Shown: positions 1 through 5,179 of the stretch, piece after piece
Numbering within the stretch: position 1 is the first letter of the stretch
Layout: every line of letters begins with the position of its first letter
NCBI GenBank assembly: GCA_003444795.1
Contig: DLWR01000159.1
Span: forward strand, 1 to 5,179
Direction: 5' to 3'
Source of the DNA: Cryomorphaceae bacterium
GTDB lineage: Bacteria > Bacteroidota > Bacteroidia > Flavobacteriales > Schleiferiaceae
DNA length: 5,179 nucleotides
The notes under the pieces: model-generated
Databases searched by the model: none
Told to the model about the DNA's origin: nothing
The model's input: the letters and a program-made list of their open reading frames with translations, nothing else
Made by a program: the position numbers and the translations under genes

Positions 1-828
1 CAAAATCCCACGTTTGCTGTGGGCATCCGTGTAAATCCCATGGTAGATACCGGGGCGCCCTCCGTCTACCATGTAAGCCACGATGAATCCAAATTTGGCG
101 TTCCCATTGGTCTCCGGGAGGAACTTTTAGCCGCCATCGAGGCCTATCCTGTGGTGCAACTCCACGTGCACAGCGGTAGTTCCATGGCCAAGTTGGACTC
201 AGCGGTCGATGCCATTCGCAGTGTTCTGGATTTGGCGCTGGAAGCCAATACCCGTCTCCAATCCAAAGGAATCTCCCGACGCATTTCTTCGATAGACATT
301 GGAGGCGGTTTGATGCCGGAAGTGTTGGGCGAGGAAAGGAGTCGAATGGAAGGGTATGCCGAAGCCCTACGCAGCGCTTGCTCAGAGCTTTGGGATTTTC
401 AATTAATCACGGAATTTGGGCAATGGTCGTATTTCTACACTGGCTATGCCTATTCGCAGGTGGAATATGCCGTCCAGAGGGGTGCCACGCGTGTGGCCTA
501 TGTCCATCTGGGCGCAGACTTTTTGCTGCGGGACGCCTATGTCAAGCCACGTGGAATTGCCTTTGAAGTAGTGGGAGAAGGGGCCCATCGTCCTTTGGTC
601 CCCACGGATCTGGCGGGTCCTTTGTGCTTTGCAGGGGATTATCTCCAAAAAGGGCTGGATCTACCACGCTTGGAAGAAGGGGATGGCTTGCTGTTGCTCA
701 ATACGGGCTCCAACGCCTATGCCCTCTGGTCCCGTCATTGCAGCCGGACGATTCCAGCCATCTTTGGTGTCGACGAAGCGGCAGGTGAAATTGAGCAGTT
801 GTCACCTCGTTTTAATCCCTTTGTATAG
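1..828 (+). CDS. Fold-type III PLP-dependent decarboxylase-like protein (diaminopimelate decarboxylase family), 5' end missing
   Basis: The reading frame is open at base 1 and ends in TAG at 826-828, so 275 C-terminal residues are visible. The N-terminal part, with the Schiff-base lysine, lies outside the window. The GTG at 19 is internal, because family motifs run straight through it. Visible hallmarks in order are SKFGVP (88-105), LHVHSGS (160-180, the His-x-His-x-Gly-Ser barrel motif), IDIGGG (292-309, the PLP-phosphate glycine loop), EFGQ (412-423, where the family usually has EPGR), CFAGD (625-639, the active-site Cys loop) and NAY (712-720, the late conserved Tyr). This is the alanine-racemase-type barrel followed by the C-terminal beta domain of diaminopimelate/ornithine decarboxylases, which are cytoplasmic dimers. 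The Arg of EPGR is Gln here, and the acidic residue after the active-site Cys is Phe. A substrate other than diaminopimelate is therefore plausible, and I do not assign lysA. The family is secure; the substrate is unknown. Confidence 0.85.
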   Translation, partial: QNPTFAVGIRVNPMVDTGAPSVYHVSHDESKFGVPIGLREELLAAIEAYPVVQLHVHSGSSMAKLDSAVDAIRSVLDLALEANTRLQSKGISRRISSIDIGGGLMPEVLGEERSRMEGYAEALRSACSELWDFQLITEFGQWSYFYTGYAYSQVEYAVQRGATRVAYVHLGADFLLRDAYVKPRGIAFEVVGEGAHRPLVPTDLAGPLCFAGDYLQKGLDLPRLEEGDGLLLLNTGSNAYALWSRHCSRTIPAIFGVDEAAGEIEQLSPRFNPFV

Positions 829-877
829 GGGAGAAATTCTCCGCCATTGGCTGTAATAGTATCCCTAACTTTAAGGG
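829..877. other. Short intergenic gap
   Basis: These 49 bases separate the decarboxylase-like gene from the secreted-protein gene. They contain an imperfect dyad, GGAGAA-A-TTCTCC at 830-842. It would form only a four-base-pair hairpin with no T-run after it, so it is not a convincing terminator. TAACTTTA at 866-873 loosely resembles the Bacteroidota -7 box (TAnnTTTG), but it would start transcription on the GTG codon itself. Nothing here proves a promoter, and read-through from the upstream gene is equally possible. Confidence 0.4.
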
Positions 878-937
878 GTGCGCCGAGGTCCTTTCTTTTT
901 GCTCTTTTTGCTGAGTTCCTTTGGGCTATTGGCGCAG
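878..937 (+). other. Sec signal peptide (plus mature Gln) of the T9SS protein
   Basis: Residues 1-20 show an Arg-Arg n-region, a Phe/Leu-rich hydrophobic core and a GLLA-Gln end. Cleavage after Ala19 would leave Gln at the mature N-terminus. There is no lipobox cysteine, so this is not a lipoprotein. Confidence 0.75.
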
Positions 938-3427
938 TTGGACACCGCCTTTTACTTGCCGCCCATCCCGGAGTGGCTAGATCAGAATCAGGAAATTACC
1001 TTGAGTACCCCGTTTCCAGATGCAGAAGTGGTGGTGTTCAATTCGGACAGCAGTTATTTCCAAACGGTTAATCTGCTTCAAGGCATTCCTCAAACCTTGC
1101 CTTTGACGACCCAGGTGACCAATTTGTGGAGCACCTACGGGGCCATCTCACTGACGAAAGCGCATCAGCCGATGACCCGAACGGCACTCTTCGTTCGCAG
1201 CAATCGGGACATTATGGTGACACAACGCATCAACCATGTCTACAACCAGGATTTGGTAACAGGCAAGGGAACACGTGCCTTGGGAACGGCATTTTTGGCG
1301 GGTAATCAAACCAAAATTGTCGCGGCCAACCCGGCGCCTGAGCCGGCAATGGGATTTATTTCGGTCGTTGCTACGGAACCCAATACCACCGTGGTCATAA
1401 CTTTGCCCCCGGGTATTGTAAACACTGCGGGCAACAATCAAATGACCGTGAACCTGCAAGCTTGGCAGTCCTACACGACCACCATCGCGGAAACCTACCA
1501 GTTTGCCGGGGCGAGTATTACGGCTACCAAGCCCATCGCGGTAACGACCGGGGGTAACCACTACAAGCAAAATTCGGGTGCGCCTTCCCAGGATGGTGGA
1601 TTTGACCAATTAGTGCCGGAGGATCTACTCGGGGACGAATACATGGTCGCCCGAGGCATTGCACCCACCGGGCTGGATTACCTAGTGATCCTTCCTACCG
1701 TGGACAGCACGGAAATTAAAATTAACGGCGTGGTTCAAGGGTATTGGAATAGAGCGACTCCCGCCACGTTGACCTTTGCCGGTAATCAAAGCAATGTGGG
1801 GGATTTGGCGCACGTAGAAGCGAGCGCCCCGATCTACTGCTTTCATGTCACCACTGGGTCCAACCAGTTTCAACCGGAGTTGGGGATGTCTCTGGTTCCG
1901 CCCATTGGCTGTACGGGCAGCCGTGCGGTGTATGCTACAAGGATGAGCGGTCTAAACACGCATTTGCTCGTCATCGTTCCCACTTCGGGGGTGCCCAGTT
2001 TGACCTACAACGGGAATCCGTTCACTGGTGTTGCCAAAACCAGCTCCAACGGGCTGTGGAAGTCTATCTACATCCCGGACAACCAAGTGTCGACGACCTG
2101 GTCCCTAACCTGCCAAAAGCAATTCCATGTCGAGGTCATTGCCGGCGAAGGAGCTGGGACGGGGCTCGCCGGATTTTACTCTGGATTTGATTCGGATTTG
2201 GATCTGCTCGATCCCTACCTCAATTTGGGGTCGAGCATCCTCAATTTCCCCGTGCGGTGCAGTACGCCATTGCCTGGATTTTTTGGCATACAGACCTGCA
2301 ACCGGCCCGTAGAGGTGATCCGCACCAAAGTGGTGAGTGGGCAGGCCACAGTGGTGGATGCCAATCCTTGGGACACCCTGTTGACCGTGCAGCCTGCCCT
2401 GGGTTTTGCGGGTGAAATATGGGTGCGTTTAGTTGCTCGAGACGCCAACGGTTCCATGGATTCCGTGCTCATGCGCTTCCCCTACTATCCGGAGGGTGCG
2501 GATTTATTGCCCGATACCGTTCTGGGCTGTCCAGGGTCACCAGCGACCGTTACGGCTCCCTTTGGGATGAAGCATTACCTCTGGTCTACAGGGGATACCA
2601 CCCAATCCGTCGCATACGGGGGCTATGGTCCTTTGGTCTTGTTCGCGAGTTCAGATTCCTGTGCGTACACCGATACCGTTTGGGTGGCTTCGGCCAACCC
2701 GTTGCCGCGCGTCCTACCTGCGGAAATTATTTCCTGTGATTCGGTCTATCGGGTGGATATTGGGGAGTTTACCGGGATTGACAGCTTGGCGTGGCGAGGG
2801 CCTGATGGGACCTCAGGCGTGGCCCTGCCCGTGCTTGGCGGATGGCAAATGGATTGGACCTTGGACGGACTCTATGTCTTGGAAAAATTTGATGCCCAAG
2901 GCTGTTTGACTTACGAATATGTAGATCTCAAACTTTCGCCCCCGCCGCTCATTCGCTTTCAGGGTACCTGTCCAGAGTATTGGGTTTGGCTACAGGATGT
3001 GTCTCAAGTGCTTGATTTTCGGGTAGATGGGCGTCCTATGTCCATGGACTCTGTGCAGGTGTCCTTTGATTTTGACGGGGTCTATGCCTTAGAGGCAGTC
3101 ATTGAAGATCTATGCGGCCAAATAGATACTATACACGCCTCCTTGCCGTATTTCTGTACGGGACGCGATCTTCGGTGGGTGCCCAATGCCTTTACACCCA
3201 ACGGCGACGGTGACAACGATGCCTTCTGCCTGCACTCCTCTTATGGGGATGCACTTCGGTATGCCATTTACAACCGCTGGGGTGGTTTGGAATTCGAAGG
3301 GCGAGGAAGCGAGTGCTGGACTCCGCCACTCGGGACGCAAGGCAGCTTTGTCCTCCTTCTTCAATTTCCGGAGGTAGAAGGCTATGCGCCAAGGCAAGAA
3401 TTCCTGCCTATTTTGGCCCTCCCATGA
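878..3427 (+). CDS. Secreted surface protein: IgGFc-binding-type N-terminal domain, Ig-like modules, T9SS type B sorting domain
   Basis: The protein has 849 residues. GTG at 878 is the only start that keeps the Arg-Arg n-region of the signal peptide, since an in-frame TAA lies at 872-874. Residues 1-19 are a signal peptide with predicted cleavage before Gln20. Residues about 100-450 look like the IgGFc-binding protein N-terminal domain: FISVVATEPNTTVVI at 160-174, ATKPIAV at 216-222, then FDQLVPEDLLGDEY at 242-255. Residues about 541-758 form three loosely similar Ig-like modules, the first with the YLWSTGDTTQS motif (567-577) common in CHU_C proteins. Residues 766-849 match the gliding-motility/T9SS type B domain (WVPNAFTPNGDGDNDAF, then YNRWG at 798-802). 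The protein is probably exported by Sec, then by T9SS, and displayed or released as an adhesin or binding protein. The ligand is unknown, and the IgGFc name does not imply IgG binding here. The final strands of the sorting domain are degenerate. ggt follows with a four-base overlap. Confidence 0.88.
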   Translation: MRRGPFFLLFLLSSFGLLAQLDTAFYLPPIPEWLDQNQEITLSTPFPDAEVVVFNSDSSYFQTVNLLQGIPQTLPLTTQVTNLWSTYGAISLTKAHQPMTRTALFVRSNRDIMVTQRINHVYNQDLVTGKGTRALGTAFLAGNQTKIVAANPAPEPAMGFISVVATEPNTTVVITLPPGIVNTAGNNQMTVNLQAWQSYTTTIAETYQFAGASITATKPIAVTTGGNHYKQNSGAPSQDGGFDQLVPEDLLGDEYMVARGIAPTGLDYLVILPTVDSTEIKINGVVQGYWNRATPATLTFAGNQSNVGDLAHVEASAPIYCFHVTTGSNQFQPELGMSLVPPIGCTGSRAVYATRMSGLNTHLLVIVPTSGVPSLTYNGNPFTGVAKTSSNGLWKSIYIPDNQVSTTWSLTCQKQFHVEVIAGEGAGTGLAGFYSGFDSDLDLLDPYLNLGSSILNFPVRCSTPLPGFFGIQTCNRPVEVIRTKVVSGQATVVDANPWDTLLTVQPALGFAGEIWVRLVARDANGSMDSVLMRFPYYPEGADLLPDTVLGCPGSPATVTAPFGMKHYLWSTGDTTQSVAYGGYGPLVLFASSDSCAYTDTVWVASANPLPRVLPAEIISCDSVYRVDIGEFTGIDSLAWRGPDGTSGVALPVLGGWQMDWTLDGLYVLEKFDAQGCLTYEYVDLKLSPPPLIRFQGTCPEYWVWLQDVSQVLDFRVDGRPMSMDSVQVSFDFDGVYALEAVIEDLCGQIDTIHASLPYFCTGRDLRWVPNAFTPNGDGDNDAFCLHSSYGDALRYAIYNRWGGLEFEGRGSECWTPPLGTQGSFVLLLQFPEVEGYAPRQEFLPILALP
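2498..3151 (+). repeat. Three diverged Ig-like modules with paired cysteines
   Basis: Within the secreted protein, residues 541-758 contain three units. Each opens near a Cys and closes with a hydrophobic strand and a second Cys: C551/C595, C620/C676 and C698/C746. The second and third units align visibly (DGLYVLEKFDAQGC against DGVYALEAVIEDLC). The first ends in a looser version (YGPLVLFASSDSC). Such modules usually act as stalk or spacer between a binding domain and the T9SS sorting domain. The disulfides are inferred from spacing only. Confidence 0.55.
3173..3424 (+). other. T9SS type B C-terminal sorting domain (CHU_C-like)
   Basis: Residues 766-849 carry the near-invariant opening motif (PNAFTPNGDGDNDAF at 769-783) and the central YNRWG (798-802). 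These are the two best marks of the gliding-motility-associated C-terminal domain recognised by the type IX secretion machinery. After that the match weakens: the usual WxG is WTPPLG, the usual GxYxY strand is GSFVLLL, and the last strand is not the standard G-x-V-T-L form. Confidence 0.85.
3424..3427 (+). promoter_or_regulatory. ATGA stop/start overlap between the surface protein and ggt
   Basis: The TGA stop of the surface-protein gene (3425-3427) overlaps the ATG of ggt (3424-3426). No Shine-Dalgarno-like purine stretch precedes this ATG: the bases before it are pyrimidine-rich. ggt translation may therefore depend on terminating ribosomes. This arrangement also fixes the ggt start. Confidence 0.8.
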
Positions 3428-3483
3428 GAGTCCTCTTTTTAGCCTTTCTCGTCGTTACAAGTCCACTGCGGCTTTGGAGTCAG
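3424..3483 (+). other. Sec signal peptide (plus mature Gln) of GGT
   Basis: Residues 1-20 comprise a short n-region with Arg2, a hydrophobic core (VLFLAFLVV) and an LWS-Gln end. Cleavage after Ser19 would leave Gln at the mature N-terminus. There is no lipobox cysteine, which predicts a soluble periplasmic or exported enzyme. Confidence 0.75.
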
Positions 3484-5043
3484 TCTGCCGATGCAGTGGC
3501 CACGGCGCATCCGTTGGCGACGGAAGTAGCAGCGACGGTTTTACATCAAGGCGGCAATGCCTACGATGCGGCAATTGCCACCCATTTCGCTTTGGCGGTG
3601 GTTTTGCCGCGTGCGGGAAATTTGGGAGGTGGCGGCTTTGCGGTCATCCATACGGGGGGGGGCGAGGCCGCGGCCCTGGATTTTCGGGAGACTGCCCCGG
3701 CTTCCGCTAACCGGGAAAGCTATTTGCCCGCCTACTCCTCTCTTTCTTCTTTGCGCGGTATTTCAGCTTCCGGAGTGCCGGGGTCTGTGGCAGGCATGTG
3801 GGAACTCTATGCTCGGTTTGGTTCCAAGTCCCTGAGTTGGCCGGAACTACTTCAACCAGCCATTCTCATAGCGGATACGGGTTTTGCCATCACCCCTTTT
3901 CTGGCCGATTTGCTCAATCGCTACCAAGAGGACTTTGTAGCTTCTGAGGCTAGCCCTTTCTGGCCGCCCCATACTTGGATCGCAGGGGAGCGGCTTGCGC
4001 AAAAGGCCCTGGCAGAAACCCTCAGAGACATTGCCATGGCGGGGCCCGATGCCTTTTACCAGGGGGTCCATGCTGAACGTCTCATCGCTTGGTCCAAGGG
4101 CTGGTTTACCCCGGAAGATCTGGGGACCTACCGGGCGATATGGCGCAACCCTTTAGAAGGGCGCTACCGTGGCCAGAAAGTGTTCACCATGCCACCTCCC
4201 TCCAGCGGAGGGGTCGCATTGTTGCAGCTGCTCCAAGCCTCTGAACAGTGGCCCATGGGCCGAAGCTGGGACGCTCATAGCATGCATCTCTTTGCGGAAA
4301 TGGCACAGGTAGCCTACCAAGACAGGGCGTATTACTTGGGCGACCCAGCGTATATGGAGGTACCCGCAGAAGCGTTGGTCGATTCGTCCTATGTAGCGAC
4401 CCGATTTGGCCAAATCACCTTGGACAGTCACCAAAGCCTGCTGTGGGAACAGATGCATGAGCACCTCGAATCCCACGAGACGACCCATTACAGCATTTTA
4501 GACTCCGATGGAAATGCCATAGCGGTGACGACTACCCTGAATGGCCTGTTTGGCAGTGGGCAGTGGGTGGACGGTTTTTTCATGAACAATGAAATGGATG
4601 ATTTTGCCACCCAACCTGGCGTGCCCAATCAGTTTGGTCTCATTGGCTATGAGGTGAATGCGGTAGCTCCCGGCAAACGCATGTTGAGCAGCATGACCCC
4701 CACCATTTTGGTATCACCCACTGGTGTGAAGACGGTGCTTGGTACCCCGGGAGGTAGTACCATTATCACCAATGTCTTTCAGGTGGTGCTGCATCACGTT
4801 CGGTATGGGGAGAGCTTGCAAAAAGCGGTGGACCACAAAAAATTGCATGCCCAGGGCTTGCCGGAAGTGCTCTACTACGAAGATGGTGCGCTGTCGAAAC
4901 GCCAGATCAAAGCCCTTGAACGTCGCGGTCATAGCTTGGAGGCCTGGAAACAAATAGGCCGCTTTCAAGCCGTTTCCTCTTTGGAGGTTGCGCCAGACCG
5001 CAGTCGTTCAGGGGATTCTACGGGCTGGATTAAGCGCCAATAA
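3424..5043 (+). CDS. ggt: Gamma-glutamyltranspeptidase / glutathione hydrolase precursor
   Basis: This 539-residue N-terminal nucleophile hydrolase cleaves the gamma-glutamyl bond of glutathione and related compounds and can transfer the glutamyl group to water or amino acids. The frame stays open upstream, but ATG at 3424 gives a clean signal peptide (residues 1-19) directly followed by the family's N-terminal motifs, so earlier starts are rejected. Visible features are GGNAYDAA and NLGGGGF, DFRETAP with substrate-carboxylate Arg88, PPPSSGG (257-263), and the autoprocessing site Glu352/Thr353 with TTHYS (353-357). Also present are Thr371 and Asn373, NNEMDD (388-393), a full lid loop (about 398-419), Ser422-Ser423, and PGGS with the oxyanion glycines 443-444. 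Self-cleavage would give a large subunit of about 330 residues after signal removal and a small one of 187, close to E. coli Ggt. The key residues are intact, so it should be active, probably in the periplasm. A nine-G run lies within codons 77-80. Confidence 0.97.
   Translation: MRVLFLAFLVVTSPLRLWSQSADAVATAHPLATEVAATVLHQGGNAYDAAIATHFALAVVLPRAGNLGGGGFAVIHTGGGEAAALDFRETAPASANRESYLPAYSSLSSLRGISASGVPGSVAGMWELYARFGSKSLSWPELLQPAILIADTGFAITPFLADLLNRYQEDFVASEASPFWPPHTWIAGERLAQKALAETLRDIAMAGPDAFYQGVHAERLIAWSKGWFTPEDLGTYRAIWRNPLEGRYRGQKVFTMPPPSSGGVALLQLLQASEQWPMGRSWDAHSMHLFAEMAQVAYQDRAYYLGDPAYMEVPAEALVDSSYVATRFGQITLDSHQSLLWEQMHEHLESHETTHYSILDSDGNAIAVTTTLNGLFGSGQWVDGFFMNNEMDDFATQPGVPNQFGLIGYEVNAVAPGKRMLSSMTPTILVSPTGVKTVLGTPGGSTIITNVFQVVLHHVRYGESLQKAVDHKKLHAQGLPEVLYYEDGALSKRQIKALERRGHSLEAWKQIGRFQAVSSLEVAPDRSRSGDSTGWIKRQ
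3654..3662 (+). repeat. Mononucleotide run of nine G inside ggt
   Basis: Nine consecutive G fall across codons 77-80 of ggt (Thr-Gly-Gly-Gly), just before the DFRETAP motif. The frame is intact at this length. Gain or loss of one G would shift the frame before Arg88 and the catalytic Thr353, abolishing the enzyme. Whether the run varies in length cannot be told from one sequence. Confidence 0.9.
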
Positions 5044-5179
5044 CGGCACCCACGCCACTCGGTCGGTAGAGCAGCCATCCCGTTAGGGATTTACGCGGAG
5101 CGTGAGCAGGCAGAACCTCGTGCCAGACTGTATCGCTTCGGAAAAAGACCATCCTATTTCGAATGGGCGCAATCCGCAG
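5030..5179 (-). CDS. 2-oxoglutarate/Fe(II) dioxygenase, C-terminal end only
   Basis: On the minus strand a frame is open from the window edge (5179) to TAA at 5032-5030, giving 49 residues. The peptide contains RNRMVFFRSDTVWHEVLP followed by APRKSLTGWLL. This is the last part of the double-stranded beta-helix of prolyl-hydroxylase/SM-20-type 2OG-Fe(II) oxygenases. The His in WHEVLP (codon 5120-5122) fits the distal iron ligand. The Arg nine residues later (codon 5093-5095) fits the residue that binds the 2-oxoglutarate carboxylate, the same spacing as in EGLN-type prolyl hydroxylases. The upstream HxD half of the iron site is outside the window. Such enzymes hydroxylate proteins, amino acids or small molecules; the substrate cannot be told here. 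The gene converges on ggt and overlaps its last 14 bases, with no terminator between them. Confidence 0.82.
   Translation of the reverse strand: MRIAPIRNRMVFFRSDTVWHEVLPAHAPRKSLTGWLLYRPSGVGAVIGA

Noticed and set aside
830..842. Dyad GGAGAA-A-TTCTCC as terminator or operator
   Set aside because: The folded stem would have only about four pairs, no T-run follows, and a single short dyad is expected by chance.
866..873. TAACTTTA as a Bacteroidota -7 promoter box
   Set aside because: The last base departs from TAnnTTTG, the candidate -33 TTG at 847-849 is spaced too closely, and transcription would begin at the start codon.
873..878. AAGGGG as Shine-Dalgarno for the GTG start
   Set aside because: It runs directly into the start codon with no spacer, so it cannot be positioned normally on the ribosome.
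1148..1609. 153-codon minus-strand frame inside the surface-protein gene
   Set aside because: It lies wholly opposite a well-supported coding gene, is rich in Arg and Gly as expected of a shadow frame, and shows no recognisable domain.
3313..3423. In-frame 5' extension of ggt (37 extra codons)
   Set aside because: It overlaps the conserved sorting-domain codons of the upstream gene and would bury the signal peptide inside the protein. ATG at 3424 gives a proper signal peptide and an ATGA junction.
4153..4488. 111-codon minus-strand frame inside ggt
   Set aside because: It is antisense to highly conserved ggt codons and has no family motif; an open frame here is a composition effect.
1..5179. 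tRNA, rRNA, CRISPR arrays, insertion sequences or phage genes
   Set aside because: Almost every base is accounted for by four coding genes; I saw no direct-repeat arrays, terminal inverted repeats, transposase motifs or tRNA-like cloverleaf sequences.

Overview
The window looks like chromosomal DNA of a member of the Bacteroidota with moderate to fairly high G+C. The strongest evidence is the second gene. It encodes a large secreted protein that ends in the gliding-motility/type IX secretion (T9SS type B, CHU_C-like) sorting domain, which is essentially restricted to that phylum. The weak or absent Shine-Dalgarno sequences and the signal peptides with Gln at the predicted mature N-terminus agree with this. 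Genus cannot be told from the sequence.

Layout: (1) 1-828, + strand, the 3' part of a gene for a fold-type III PLP-dependent decarboxylase-like protein. It is related to diaminopimelate/ornithine decarboxylases but has altered substrate-site motifs. (2) 829-877, a 49-base gap with no convincing terminator or promoter. (3) 878-3427, + strand, an 849-aa secreted surface protein: signal peptide, IgGFc-binding-type N-terminal domain, about three cysteine-paired Ig-like modules, and a T9SS C-terminal sorting domain. (4) 3424-5043, + strand, a complete gamma-glutamyltranspeptidase (ggt) with signal peptide and intact catalytic residues, whose ATG overlaps the preceding stop as ATGA. (5) 5030-5179, - strand, the 3' end of a 2-oxoglutarate/Fe(II) dioxygenase gene that converges on ggt and overlaps its last 14 bases.

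The three + strand genes could be one transcript: the gaps are 49 bases and a 4-base overlap. The tightest link is between the T9SS surface protein and ggt. One product is probably displayed at or beyond the outer membrane, and the other is probably a periplasmic enzyme that cleaves glutathione and other gamma-glutamyl compounds. The first gene is likely cytoplasmic amino-acid or polyamine chemistry and has no evident functional tie to the others.

I found no RNA genes, CRISPR arrays, insertion sequences or phage genes. I see no clear new defence or mobile system here. The points most worth a second look are the altered active site of the decarboxylase-like protein, the translationally coupled adhesin-GGT pair, a run of nine G inside ggt, and the convergent partial dioxygenase gene.
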